A DNA stretch of 64,000 nucleotides from Streptomyces antimycoticus. Lineage in GTDB: Bacteria > Actinomycetota > Actinomycetes > Streptomycetales > Streptomycetaceae. Shown here one piece after another: positions 14,001 through 26,200 of the stretch (its first letter is position 1; each line of letters opens with the position of its first letter). A program made the position numbers and the translations under genes. The notes beneath the pieces were generated by a model. That model ran no database searches. It was not told the origin of the DNA and saw nothing but the letters and a program-made list of their open reading frames with translations. The DNA lies in contig NZ_BJHV01000001.1 in NCBI RefSeq assembly GCF_005405925.1, positions 9,486,001 to 9,550,000 on the forward strand. The letters run 5' to 3'.

Positions 14001-14244
14001 CACGGGCCGGGACGGCGCCGACCCGGTCCTCAACGAACTGGCCAGGCTCGAAGCCACCCTGATCGGCCTCGAGATGGAAGACGACGATTCGGGGGCCGTC
14101 ACGGCACGGCTCGAAAGCCTGCTGGCGAAGTGGAAGGCGACACGAAAGCCGGCGGAGGAGGAAATGACCGCCGCGGAGAGGCTGGAGTCCGCGTCCGCGG
14201 CCCAGGTTCTCGACTTCATCGACAACGAACTGGGTGTGTCCTGA
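2004..14244 (+). CDS. Type I modular PKS, two modules (predicted 5 and 6), broken by two 1-bp deletions
   Basis: Two-module PKS of about 4,080 residues if the frame is restored. The ATG at 2004 is chosen because it follows a GGAGG (1989-1993) and starts a typical N-terminal docking coiled coil ([20 protein letters not shown]) before the KS. Module 5 is KS-AT-DH-KR-ACP with a methylmalonyl-type AT. Module 6 is KS-AT-DH-ER-KR-ACP with a malonyl-type AT. The C-terminus is an acidic docking segment ending [10 protein letters not shown]. The open frame breaks at about 3635-3639 (between KS and AT) and at about 12133-12135 (inside the ER). At both places, paralogous modules in this window have one extra base, and adding it back restores all domains. 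As written, the sequence gives three fragments (2004-3833, about 3641-12142, about 12136-14244). Either the deletions are sequencing errors or the gene is inactive. The two-module arrangement resembles monensin's MonAIV. Confidence 0.88.
3430..4770 (+). repeat. AT-region paralogous block, copy 1 (module 5)
   Basis: DNA from the KS-AT linker through the AT to the post-AT motif is nearly identical to 15,710-17,040 (module 7), and from about 3,540 to 21,230-22,365 (module 8), including synonymous positions. This implies recent duplication or gene conversion among the three methylmalonyl AT regions. Confidence 0.85.
3635..3639 (+). other. Single-base deletion (frameshift 1) in the KS-AT linker
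   Basis: The G run here has 5 bases. The near-identical stretches at 15913-15918 and around 21340 have 6 in the same context (ttggc, G run, tgtgtcgcatcc). Losing one G moves the frame by -1 and ends the upstream frame at 3833. The site is not a slippery heptamer, so programmed frameshifting is unlikely. Confidence 0.9.
6161..6214 (+). repeat. 18-bp in-frame tandem repeat, 3 copies (LGLDLD units)
   Basis: Three consecutive 18-bp units (ctcggactggatctcgac and variants) at 6161-6178, 6179-6196 and 6197-6214 encode an LGLDLD-type hexapeptide in the structural half of the module 5 KR. The third copy is degenerate. The length is a multiple of three, so expansion keeps the frame. Confidence 0.9.
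7060..8765 (+). repeat. ACP-KS paralogous block, copy 1
   Basis: The ACP of module 5 and the KS of module 6. 7,060-7,450 matches 19,360-19,750 and 7,605-8,765 matches 19,890-21,055 almost base for base. The ACP-KS linker between them has diverged. Confidence 0.85.
11564..11653 (+). repeat. 18-bp in-frame tandem repeat, 5 degenerate copies ([12 protein letters not shown] units)
   Basis: Five 18-bp units encode two TSEAES copies followed by [12 protein letters not shown] and ASDTDG in the linker between the DH and ER regions of module 6. It is an acidic, Ser/Thr-rich, probably disordered insert. Confidence 0.85.
12133..12135 (+). other. Single-base deletion (frameshift 2) inside the module 6 ER
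   Basis: The sequence reads ggcccgaggtgacc. The paralogous ER at about 24331-24344 reads ggccccgaggtgacc, which encodes GPEVT. Missing one C creates an immediate TGA at 12140-12142. The correct protein sequence ([15 protein letters not shown]) resumes directly in the -1 frame. Confidence 0.9.
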
Positions 14245-14285
14245 ATGTGCCGGGCGCGACGATCGCTGAGGCCGGGTGAAACCTC

Positions 14286-17200
14286 ATGGTGAACGTGAAT
14301 GAAGAGAAACTGGTCGAGTACCTCAAGCGCGTCTCCGCGGATCTGCACGATACGCGCCTGCGTTTGCGCGAGGTGGAGGAGCGCTACCAGGAGCCGATCG
14401 CGATCGTGAGCATCGCGTGCCGGTTCCCGGGCGGAGTGAACACGCCCGAGGACCTGTGGCGGCTGGTCACCGGCGGTGTGGACGCCATCGGGGACTTCCC
14501 ACCGACCGCGGCTGGGATCTCGACAGCCTCTATCACCCGGACCCGGACCACCCCGGCACCACGTATGTCCGCCGGGGCGGATTCCTCTACGACGCCGACC
14601 GATTCGACCCCCAGTTCTTCGGCATCAGCCCGCGCGAGGCGCTCGCCGCCAGCCCCCAGCAGCGACTGCTGCTGGAAACCGCGTGGGAGGCATGCGAACG
14701 GGCGGGAATCGACCCGGTGTCCCTCAAGGGCTCCCGGACGGGCGTCTACGCCGGTACGGCGACCACCGGCGGCGCCACATCGGGTGACCTCCCGCAGAAG
14801 GGATCCGAGGGATACGCGGGCAACGCACCGAGCCTGCTGTCGGGCCGGGTCTCCTACACCTTCGGCCTGGAAGGACCGGCCGTCACGGTGGAGACGGCGT
14901 GCTCGTCATCGCTGGTCGCGATCCATCTGGCCTGCCAGGCACTGCGACAGGAGGAATGCACCCTGGCCCTGGCCGGCGGCGTGACGGTGATGGCTACCCC
15001 CGAGGTGTTCACCGGCTTCTCCCGGCAACGGGGGCTGTCCCCGGACGGGCGGTGCAAGGCGTTCTCGGTGAATGCGGATGGCACGGGGTGGGGCGAAGGC
15101 GTTGGACTCGTCCTGCTGGAGCGGCTCTCCGACGCCCGGCGCAACGGACATGAGGTGCTCGCCCTGATCCGTGGCTCGGCCATCAACCAGGACGGCGCCA
15201 GCAACGGATTCACCGCGCCGAACGGCCCCTCCCAGCAGCGGGTGATCCGCCAAGCCCTCGCCGGCGCCCGGCTGGCCCCGTCCGAGGTGGACGCGGTGGA
15301 GGCGCATGGCACGGGCACCAAGCTGGGCGACCCGATCGAGGCCGACGCGCTGATCGCCACTTACGGCCGGGGCCGGCCGGAGGACCGGCCGCTGTGGCTC
15401 GGCTCGCTGAAGTCCAACATTGGCCACACGCAGGGTGCGGCGGGTGTGGCTGGTGTGATCAAGATGGTGATGGCCCTGCGGCACGGCGTACTCCCGGCCA
15501 CCCTCCATGCCGAGGAGCTGACGCCCCATGTGGAGTGGGACGGCGGCGGGGTGCGGCTGCTGACCGAGGCGGTGGAGTGGCCTGAGGCTGAGCGGCCGCG
15601 CCGTGCCGGTGTGTCGTCCTTCGGGATCAGCGGCACCAATGCGCATGTGATTGTGGAGCAGGCGCCTGAGAGGGATGTGGAGTCGGCGTCCTCCGAGGTG
15701 GGTGGGGTGGTTCCGTGGGTGGTGTCGGGGCGGAGTGTGGAGGCGTTGCGGGGGCAGGCGGCGGCGTTGGTTGAGCGGGTGGGTGGTGCGGCGGAGCTGT
15801 CGTCTGTGGATGTGGGGTGGTCGTTGGTGACGACGCGGTCGGTGTTTGAGTATCGGGCGGTTGTGGTGGGTGAGGGCTGTGGTGAGTTGGTGGCGGCGGT
15901 GGAGGCGTTGGCGGGGGGTGTGTCGCATCCGGGTGTGGTGGAGTCGGGTGCGGCGGCGTTGGCGGGTGATGTGGGTCCGGTGCTGGTGTTTCCGGGGCAG
16001 GGTTCGCAGTGGGCCGGTATGGGCGCCGAGCTGCTGGAAGTGTCGCCGGTGTTCGCGGCGCGGGTGGGGGAGTGTGAGCGGGCGCTGGGGCCGTATGTGG
16101 AGTGGTCGCTGATGGATGTGTTGCGTGGTGTGGAGGGTGCGGCGGATTTGGGGCGGGTGGATGTGGTGCAGCCGGTGTTGTGGGCGGTGATGGTGTCGTT
16201 GGCTGGGGTGTGGGCGGGGTATGGGGTGCGTCCTGCGGCGGTGGTGGGTCATAGCCAGGGTGAGATCGCGGCGGCTGTTGTCGCGGGAGCGCTGTCTCTG
16301 GAGGACGGGGCGAAGGTGGTGGCGCTGCGGAGTAAGGCGTTGCGGCGGTTGGCCGGTGGTGGGGCGATGGCGTCGCTCGGTGTGGGTGAGGAGCGGGCGA
16401 GCCAGTTGCTGTCGGAGCTTGGCGATCAGGCCGCTGGTGTAGGCGTGGCCGCAGTGAACGGGCCTTCCTCCACGGTGGTTTCGGGTCCGCCGGAGCAGGT
16501 GGCCGCCGTTGTCGCGGTGTGTCAGGAGGTGGGGGAGCGGGCGCGGTTGATTGAGGTGGATTATGCCTCGCATGGTCCTCAGGTGGAGGAGATCCGCGAT
16601 GAGCTGAACGAGGTCCTGGCTGGCATCCGTCCGCTCGATACGTCGGGTTCGGGTACGGCGTTCTATTCGACCGTGACCGGTGGTCGTGCTGTTACCACCG
16701 GCCTGGACACCGGCTACTGGGTGGCGAATCTGCGGGAGCGGGTGCGGTTCACCGATGCCGTTCAGGCGTTGCTGGCGGACGGGCATCGGGTGTTCATCGA
16801 GACCAGTACGCATCCCGTGCTCACCCTCGGCCTTCAGGAGACCTTCGAGGAAGCGGAGGTCGCGGCCGTCACCGTGCCGACTCTGCGTCGTGATCACGGC
16901 GGCCGGGCCCAGCTCCTCCATTCGCTCGCCCAGGCGTTCATCGCCGGGGTCGACGTCGACTGGCGGGCCGCGTTCCCGGCCGACCCCACCCCTCGGACGG
17001 TCGATCTGCCCACGTACGCCTTCCAACGCCAGCGCTACTGGGCCACCGCCACCGGCGGAGTCGGCGATGTGAGTGCTGCGGGGCTGCAGCGGGTGGAGCA
17101 CCCGTTGTTGCGGGCGGCGGTGGGCCTTGCCGACGGCGGGCTGGTGCTGACCGGGCGGGTGTCGGCCACCGGTGGCGAGGGCTGGCTCGGTGACCATGTG

Positions 17201-20200
17201 GTCGCCGGGGCGCCGCTGGTGCCGGGTACGGCGTTGGTGGAGTGGGCGCTACGGGCGGCCGATGAGGTGGGCTGCGGCGGCATCGAGGAACTGGCGTTGC
17301 AGGTCCCGTTGGTGCTGCCGTCGTCGGGCGGGCTGCGGGTGCAGATCGTCGTGGGCGAGGCCGCCGAGGACGGGCGGCGCGATGTGCGGGTGTATTCCCG
17401 GCCCGACCGGGACGCCGAGCCCGGCGCGGATCCGGACTGGGTGTCCCATGCGGAGGGTGTCCTGAGCCCGCCGGCCGCGCCGAATGCGGCCGAGGAGCTG
17501 GGGGGAGTCTGGCCTCCCGAAGGTGCGAAGCCGATGGATGTCGAGGGGTTCTACGAGCATGCCGTGGCGGCGGGCTATGCGTACGGGCCGTCGTTCCAGG
17601 GGCTGCGTGCCGTGTGGCGGGACGGCGCTGACCTGCTGGCCGAGGTGGCGCTGCCCGAGGAGGCGGGGGACGCGGATGGCTTCGGCATCCATCCGGCACT
17701 GCTCGACGCCGCCCTGCATCCGATGCTGCTCGCCGCCGACGCCGAGTCGGCCCACGACGATGGAATGCGACTGCCGTTCGCCTGGAACGGTGTCTCCCTG
17801 TGGGCGGCGGAGGCGACCACGGTCCGGGTCCGGCTTTCGCCCCGTCAGCCCTCTCCCCATCAGGACGGTGCGGTGGCGGAGGGCGGGTTGCGGGTGGTCG
17901 TGGCCGATGCCATGGGCGCCCCGGTGCTGACGGTCGACTCCCTGACGATGCGGCCCGCCGACCCTCGTCAGCTGCGGTCCGGGGACGGACGTGGCGTTGA
18001 TGGGCTGTTCACGCTGGACTGGATCCCGATGCCCGACGTGTCGGAGGTGGACACCTCCGACGCCATGGGCTGGGTCGTGCTGGGCGAGGACACCCTGCAC
18101 CTGGCCGAGGAGCCCGGACTCGGTGATGGGGGAGTGGTATGCCATCCGGGTCTCGAAGCCTTGGTCGCCGCGCTCGATGACGGAGCGCCTCCTCCCGCCT
18201 TCGCCGTGACCCACCTGCCCGCAGGCGGTGGCCTGCCGGAGTCCGGAGCCGCGGCGAGGGCGGCTGATGGCCTGGCCGCCGTCGGCCGAGCGCTTGAGCT
18301 CGTGCAGAGGTGGCTGGCCGAACCGCGGCTGACCGATACCCGGTTGGTGGTGGTAACGCGCGGTGCGGTGTCGACCGAAGCTCCTGAAGATGGGGATACC
18401 GGCAACGGAGAGCTGAATGTGGCCACGGCAGGGCTGTGGGGCTTGCTGCGGAGTGCGCAGGCGGAACACCCGGGCCGGTTCGTCCTCCTCGACCTCCACC
18501 AGGCCACCGATCCGACCGCGGGTGATGTGGCGGATGCCGTGGGCCGTGCCGTACGGGCGGATGAGCCACAGGCGGCGCTGCGTGCCGGGCGGCTGATGGT
18601 GCCCCGGCTGATGCGCGCACGCGACACCGAGGACGCCGCCGAGAGCGAATCCGGAGGGCTGACCCCTGGCGGGCTCGACCCCGACGGTACGGTGCTGATC
18701 ACCGGTGGTACGGGCCTGCTGGGCGGTCTGGTGGCCGAGCACCTGGTGCGTACGTGGCAGGTCGAGCATCTGGTCCTGGTCAGCCGACGTGGCTTGGACG
18801 CGCCCGGCGCACCGGAGTTGGTCGAGCGGCTGAGCGACCTGGGCGCGCAGGTGCGAATCACCACGGTGGATGTCACGGACGGTGACGCGGTCGCCGACGC
18901 GGTGGCCGGTATCGACCCGGCGCATCCGCTGACCGGTGTCATTCATGCGGCCGGGCTGCTGGATGACGCGGTGGTCACCTCGCAGACCCGGGAACAGGTG
19001 GCCCGGGTGTGGGCGGCGAAGGCCGCAGCGGCCGCCCATCTGCACACCGCCACGGCGGATCTTCCACTCCGCATGTTCGTGATGTTCTCCTCGGCAGCCG
19101 GGGTCGTGGGCAACGCGGGTCAGGCCGGATACGCGGCGGCGAATGAGTTTGTCGATGCCCTGGTCGCCCATCGCCGGGCGCTGGGACTGCCGGGGCTTTC
19201 GCTGGCATGGGGGCTGTGGGCCCAGGCCAGCGAGATGACCGGGCATGTGGGCCAGGCGGACCTGACGCGACTGCGCGGGATGAGGCCGTTGTCGTCCGAA
19301 CGCGGGCTGGCTCTGCTGGACGCCGCATGCAGGTTCGCGAGCCCGCTGATGGTGGCCGTGGACTTCGATCCGGCCGGGGTGGCTGGTGGGGATCTTCCGG
19401 CGGTGTTGCGGGGTTTGGTGGCCGGTCGTACCAGGCGGCGGACCGCCGAGGGCGGCCCGTCGGCCTCGGGGTTGGCTGCGCGGTTGGTGGGGTTGGGGGC
19501 TGGTGCTCGGTTGGATGTGGTGGTGGAGGTGGTGCGGGGTGGTGTGGCGGTGGTGTTGGGGTTTGGTTCTGCCGGTGAGGTGCGGGTGGATGCCGCGTTC
19601 AAGGAGTTGGGTTTTGATTCGTTGACGGCGGTGGAGTTGCGTAATCGGTTGTCGGTGGTGACGGGGTTGCGGTTGCCGGCGACGCTGGTGTTCGACTATC
19701 CGACGCCTCGGGTGCTGGCGGAGTATCTGTGCACCCGGCTGACCGGCGAGACCGCCGAGTCCCGGGCACCCGTCGTGGCAAGGGCCAATACGGACGATCC
19801 CGTGGCGATCATCGGCATGACCTGCCGTTTTCCGGGAGGCGCGAACTCCCCGAAGCGCTGTGGGACCTGGTCGCCTCGGGGAAGGACGTGATCGGGGAGT
19901 TTCCGACCGGCCGAGGCTGGGACCTGGACGGGCTCTTCCACCCGGATCCCGATCACCCGGGCACCAGCTATGCCCACGAGGGCGCCTTCCTCTATGACGC
20001 CGATGCGTTCGATGCGGCGTTCTTCGGGATCAATCCGCGGGAGGCGCTGGCCACCGATCCGCAGCAACGGCTGTTGCTGGAGGCGTCGTGGGAGGTGCTG
20101 GAGCGGGCGGGGATCGACCCGGTGTCGTTGAAGGGCAGCCCGACCGGGGTCTATGCGGGTGTGATGTATCACGACTACGCGGCCGGGCTCAGCGGTGGCG

Positions 20201-23200
20201 CCGATGTGAAGCTCGAGGGCTATGCGATGCTCGCGGGTTCGGGCAGCGTGGTGTCGGGCCGGGTGGCGTACACGTTGGGCTTTGAGGGTCCTGCGGTGAC
20301 GGTGGATACGGCGTGTTCGTCGTCGTTGGTGGCGATGCATCTGGCGGCGCAGGCGTTGCGGCAGGGCGAGTGCACCCTGGCCCTGGCAGGTGGGGTGACG
20401 GTGATGGCCACCCCGGATGTGTTCACCGGTTTCTCCCGCCAGCGCGGTCTGGCTCCCGATGGCCGGTGCAAGCCCTTCGCGGCCGCCGCCGACGGGACGG
20501 GCTGGGGCGAGGGCGCGGGTGTTCTGCTGCTGGAGCGGCTGTCGGACGCCCGGCGCAACGGTCACGACGTCCTGGCCGTGATCCGTGGCTCCGCCGTCAA
20601 CCAGGACGGTGCGTCCAACGGGCTCACGGCGCCGAACGGTCCCTCGCAGCAGCGAGTCATCCGCCAGGCGCTGGCGAGCGCCGGGTTGACGGTCTCGGAT
20701 GTCGATGCGGTGGAGGCGCATGGCACGGGTACGACGCTGGGTGATCCGATCGAGGCGCAGGCGCTGCTGGCCACCTATGGTCAGGATCGCCCCGCCGGGC
20801 AGCCGCTGCTGCTCGGCTCGATCAAGTCCAACATCGGGCATACGCAGGCGGCGGCGGGTGTGGCAGGCGTCATCAAGATGGTGCAGGCCATGCGCCACGG
20901 CACGCTGCCTGCCTCCCTGCATATCGATGAGCCGAGCCCGCATGTGGACTGGGACAGCGGTGCGGTGCGGCTGCTGACCGAGGCGGTGGAGTGGCCGAAT
21001 GGTGAGCGGCCGCGGCGGGCCGGTGTGTCCTCGTTCGGCGCCTCCGGCACCAACGCGCATATGATCCTCGAACAGGCTCCCGCTCCGCCCGAGGCGGATG
21101 AACAGACGGAGCCGGTCTCCTCCGACACGGGCACGGTTTCATGGGTGCTCTCGGCGCGGAGTGCGGAGGCGCTGCGCGGCCAGGCCGCCGCCCTGGCTGA
21201 ACGTGTGGGCGGCGCATCCGAGCTCTCATCCGTCGATGTGGGGTGGTCGTTGGTCACCACGCGGTCGGTGTTCGAGCATCGGGCGGTGGTGGTGGGTGAT
21301 GACCGCGCCGAGCTGTTGGCCGCGGTGGAGGCGTTGGCGGGGGGTGTGTCGCATCCGGGGGTGGTGGAGTCGGGTGCGGCGGCGTTGGCGGGTGATGTGG
21401 GTCCGGTGCTGGTGTTTCCGGGGCAGGGTTCGCAGTGGGCCGGTATGGGCGCCGAGCTGCTGGAAGTGTCGCCGGTGTTCGCGGCGCGGGTGGGGGAGTG
21501 TGAGCGGGCGCTGGCGCCGTATGTGGACTGGTCGCTCACGGATGTGCTGCGCGGCGTGGAGGGCGCGGCGGATCTGGGGCGGGTGGATGTGGTCCAGCCC
21601 GTTCTGTGGGCGGTGATGGTGTCGCTGGCGGCGGTGTGGGCCGGACACGGCGTGCGTCCTGCGGCGGTGGTGGGTCATAGCCAGGGTGAGATCGCGGCGG
21701 CTGTCGTCGCGGGAGCGCTGTCCCTGGAAGACGGTGCCAAGGTGGTGGCGCTGCGGAGCAGGGCGTTGCGGCGGTTGGCCGGTGGTGGGGCGATGGCGTC
21801 GCTCGGTGTGGGTGAGGAGCGGGCGGGCCAGTTGCTCTCCGACCTGGGCGATCAAACCGCTGGTGTAGGCGTGGCCGCAGTCAACGGACCTTCCTCCACA
21901 GTGGTTTCGGGACCACCCCAGCAGGTGGCCGCTGTCGTGGCCGCGTGTCAGGAGGTGGGGGAGCGGGCGCGGTTGATCGAGGTGGATTATGCCTCGCACG
22001 GTCCTCAGGTGGAGGAGATCCGCGATGAGCTGAGCGAGGTTCTGGCCGGTGTCCGTCCGCTTGATACGTCGGGTTCGGGTACGGCGTTCTATTCGACCGT
22101 GACCGGTGGTCGTGCCGTCACTACCGACCTGGACACCGGCTACTGGGTGGCGAATCTGCGGGAGCGGGTGCGGTTCACCGATGCCGTTCAGGCGTTGCTG
22201 GCGGACGGGCATCGGGTGTTCATCGAGGCCAGTACGCATCCCGTGCTCACTCTCGGCCTGCAGGAGACCTTTGAGGAGGCCGAGGTCGCGGCCGTCACCG
22301 TGCCGACTCTGCGTCGTGATCACGGCGGCCGGGCCCAGCTCCTCCATTCCCTCGCCCAGGCGTTCACCGCCGGGGCCGACGTTGACTGGACCACGCTGTA
22401 CCCGAGTTCCCCGGCACCTCGCGTGGTCGCGCTTCCCACCTACGCGTTCCAGCGCGAGCGCTACTGGCTCGACGGCCACGGTGGACGCGCCGGCGACCCG
22501 GCCGACCTCGGGCTCGTCTCCGCCGGACATCCGCTGCTGGGCGCCGCTGTGGAGCTTGCCGATGGCCGTGGCCATGTGCTGACGGGCCGGATTTCGGCGC
22601 GTATGCATACGTGGCTCGGTGAGCATGTGGTGGCGGACGCGGTGCTGGTCCCGGGCGCGGCGCTGGCCGAATGGGTGCTGCGGGCGGCCGATGAGGTCGG
22701 CTGTGGCGGTGTGGATGAACTGGCCCTGCGGGTGCCGCTGGTCCTGCCGTCGTCGGGCGGGCTGCGGGTGCAGATCGTCGTGGGCGAGGCCGCCGAGGAC
22801 GGGCGCCGCGATGCGCGGGTGTACTCCCGGCCCGCCGGTGAAGGGGACTCCGCCACGGGATGGGTGTGCCATGCGGAGGGCGTGTTGAGCGCACCCTCGG
22901 GCCGTTCCGACGAGGCGCTGGGACTGGGCGGGGCGTGGCCCCCGGCAGGTGCGGCACCGCTCGGCGTCGAGGGGTTCTACGACCGGGTCGCCGCCTCGGG
23001 GTATGCCTACGGGCCGTCGTTCCAGGGGCTGCGGGCCGTATGGCGGGACGGCGCGGATGTGTGCGCCGAGGTGGCCCTGCCCGAGGCCGCCGGGGAGCAG
23101 ACCGGATTCGGCATCCACCCGGCGCTGCTGGACGCCGCGCTGCATCCCGCACTGCTGATCGACCAGCTCGACGCGGACAACACCGAGACCGGTACCGAGA

Positions 23201-26200
23201 CCGGTACCGAGGCCACCGATGGCCGCGTCTGGCTGCCGTTCGCCTGGAACGGCGTGACGTTGTGGGCGGCCGGGGCCACCACGGTCCGGGTTCGGCTCTC
23301 TCCCCAGCAGGAGAATGCCGAGGGCGAGCGCGCCCTGCGGCTGATCGTGGCCGATGCCGTCGGCGCTCCGGTGCTGACCGTGGACTCCGTGGCGATGCGG
23401 CCCGCGAACGTCGATCAGTTGCGGGCGGCGGTGGCCCACGGCAGCCACGGCACGGACAGCCTGTTCACCGTCGATTGGACTCCCCTGCCGCTCGCGGCCG
23501 GGGCCGAAGAGGCGGCGGCCGGGGACGACGGCTGGGCCGTTTTGGGCGTCGGCGGCCACCAGGATCCGGCTGCGCTGGTCGCGGCACTCGGTGATGAGGA
23601 GCCCGTCCCGCCGGTCGTTCTCGCCGATATGACCGTCCTGACCAGCCCCATCGGTGCGGGCGCCGAGGACGCGTCGGCCGAGGCGCTCTCGGCGACGGAA
23701 CGGGCGCTGGAACTGGTGCGGAGGTGGCTCGCCGAACCGCGGTTCGCGGAGGCCAGGTTGGTGGTGGTCACGCGAGGCGCGGTCGCGGTCGACGGCCCCG
23801 AGAGCACCACCCGGGTGGACCTGGCCGCGGCCGCCGTGTGGGGCCTCGTACGCAGCGCACAGTCGGAGAACCCCGGCCGGTTCGTCCTCCTCGACCTCGA
23901 CGACGACCTCGCCGCCCACGCCCACGCCCACGCCGACCCCAACCCCAATGCCGACCCCAACGCCACCCCCCACACCGACGCCATGCGCATCGCCGTGGCG
24001 CGCGCCGTGGAGATGGACGAGCCCCAGCTGGCCCTGCGTCCCGGCCGGGCGCTGGTGCCCCGTCTGGTCCATGCCGGTACCGGCGGCGCCGGGCTGGTGG
24101 GCCCCGTGGAGCAGCCGGAGGCATGGCGGCTGGACACGGCGGGCACGGCGACCCTGGAGAACGTCGTACCCGTGCCCTGCCCCGAGGTGCTGGAGCCCCT
24201 GGGCGCTGGCCAGGTACGGATCGCCGTGCGCGCCGCCGGTGTCAACTTCCGTGATGTGCTGGTCGGTTTGGGCATGGTGCCCGGACAGACCCGACTCGGC
24301 GGTGAGGGCGCCGGAGTGGTGGTGGACATCGGCCCCGAGGTGACCCATGTGTCCGTGGGCGATCGGGTGATGGGCGTCCTCGACCAGGCGTTCGGACCAC
24401 TGGCGGTCACCGACGCGCGGTTGCTGGCGCCGATCCCGGACGGCTGGAGTTTCCGGCAGGCGGCGGCCGTACCGGTGGCCTATCTGACCGCCTGGTACGG
24501 ACTGACCGACCTCGCCGGGCTCCGGCCAGGAGAGTCGGTGCTGATCCATGCCGCGACCGGTGGTGTGGGGACGGCCGCGGTGGGGATCGCGCGTCATCTG
24601 GGCGCGGAGGTCTACGCCACGGCGAGTCCGGGGAAGCATGCGGTGCTGGACGCGATGGACATCGATGAGGCGCACCGGGCCTCCTCACGCGATCTGGACT
24701 TTGAAGCGACGCTCCGGGAGGCCACCGGTGGCCGAGGCGTGGATGTGGTGCTCAACAGCCTCGCCGGGCCCTTCGTGGACGCCTCGCTCCGCCTCCTCCG
24801 TGAAGGCGGCCGGTTGCTGGAGATGGGCAAGACCGATATCCGCGATCCGGAGCTCATCACCGCCGAGCATCCCGGGGTGTCCTACCGGGTCTATGACCTG
24901 ATCACGGACGCCGGTCCGGACCGTCTCGGCCAAATGCTGCGGGAATTGGGCGAGTTGTTCGCCTCCGGACTCCTTGAGCCGCCGCCGGTACGGGCCTGGC
25001 CGCTCAGCCGGGCGCGTGAGGCGCTGCGGTATTTCAGTCAGGCCAAGCACACCGGCAAGCTGGTCCTGGATGTCCCCGCCCCGGTGGACCCTGACGGCAC
25101 CGTGCTCATCACCGGTGGCACCGGCACCCTCGGCCGACACGTCGCCGAACACCTCGTCCGCACCTGGAACATCCGCCACCTGCTGCTGGTGAGCCGCAGC
25201 GGTATGGACGCCCCCGGTGCACCGGAGCTGCTGGCCCACCTCACCGACCTGGGCGCCGAGCCCCGGATCGTGGCCGTGGATGTCACCGATGGCGCCGCGG
25301 TGAACGACCTCGTCGCGGGCGTCGATCCGGCGCACCCCCTGACCGGTGTCGTCCACGCGGCGGGTGTGCTGGACGATGCGATGGTCACCTCGCAGAACCC
25401 GGAGCGTCTGGCACGGGTGTGGGCGCCCAAGGCCACGGCCGCGGCCCATCTCCATGCCGCCACCGCGCGGCTGCGGCTGGGCATGTTCGTGATGTTCTCC
25501 TCTGCCGCGGGGGTGATGGGCAGCCCGGGCCAGGCCAACTACGCGGCGGCCAACGCCTATTGCGACGCCCTGGCCACCCACCGCCAGGCCATGGGCCTCC
25601 CGGCGGTCTCGGTGGCCTGGGGACTGTGGGCCGACGCCAGCGGGATGACCGGGCATCTGGACGAGGCGGACCTGGCCAGGATGTCCCGATCCGGCATCGC
25701 CGCCATGTCCGGTGACCAGGCGCTGGGGCTGATGGACGCCGCCTGCTGGCACGGTACCCCGCAGCCCGCGGCCGTTCAGCTCGACCTCCGGTCCCTGGCC
25801 GCTCAGCCCGCGGACACCCTGCCCGCCCTGCTGCGCACACTCCTCGACAACGGAACGACCACACGTCGTACCGCCGCCACTGGGGCGCCCGCCGCCGGTC
25901 TGGTCGCCCAGCTCGCGGCGGTGCCCGTGGAGGAACAGCACCGGATCCTGCTCACGCTGGTGCGCACGCAGGCCGCGGCGGTCCTGGGCCACACCGACGC
26001 CGGGGCGGTGTCCGCTGACACCCCCTTCAAGGATCTGGGCTTCGACTCGCTGACCGGTGTCGAACTGCGCAACCGGCTCGCCGCCGCCACCGGGCTGCGG
26101 CTCCCCGCCACCGTTGTCTTCAGGCATCCGACGCCCTCGGCCATCGCCGCCGAACTGCGCGAGAAGCTGTGCCCCGCACAGGCGGAGATCTCGGCCTCGG

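Larger units (their letters stand above)
7471..14244 (+). other. PKS module 6: KS-AT(malonyl)-DH-ER-KR-ACP-docking
   Basis: KS about 7501-8780 (TACSSS near 8010). AT about 9105-9990, with GHSIG near 9378 and HAFH near 9690, both malonyl-CoA signatures. DH about 10200-11160, with the intact motif [13 protein letters not shown] about 11900-12880, with [15 protein letters not shown] and [19 protein letters not shown], interrupted by the second 1-bp deletion. KR about 12890-13470, B-type GVLDD, YAAAN. ACP GFDSL near 13855. All reductive domains carry their key residues, so the unit should be fully reduced (C19 in nigericin numbering) and have no methyl branch. This is the only malonyl AT found complete in the + strand PKSs, and it falls where nigericin needs it. 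Confidence 0.87.
14286..19770 (+). other. PKS module 7: docking-KS-AT(methylmalonyl)-DH-KR-ACP
   Basis: KS about 14395-15660. Its active site reads VETACSSS rather than the VDTACSSS of its neighbours, and HGTGT and SNIGH are present. AT about 15970-16890 (GHSQG, YASH). DH about 17060-17960, with the intact motif [13 protein letters not shown] about 18680-19260, TGGTGLLG, B-type GLLDD, catalytic Tyr in [16 protein letters not shown] near 19617. No ER, so a methyl-branched E-alkene is expected, an epoxidation site in the nigericin scheme. Confidence 0.87.
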
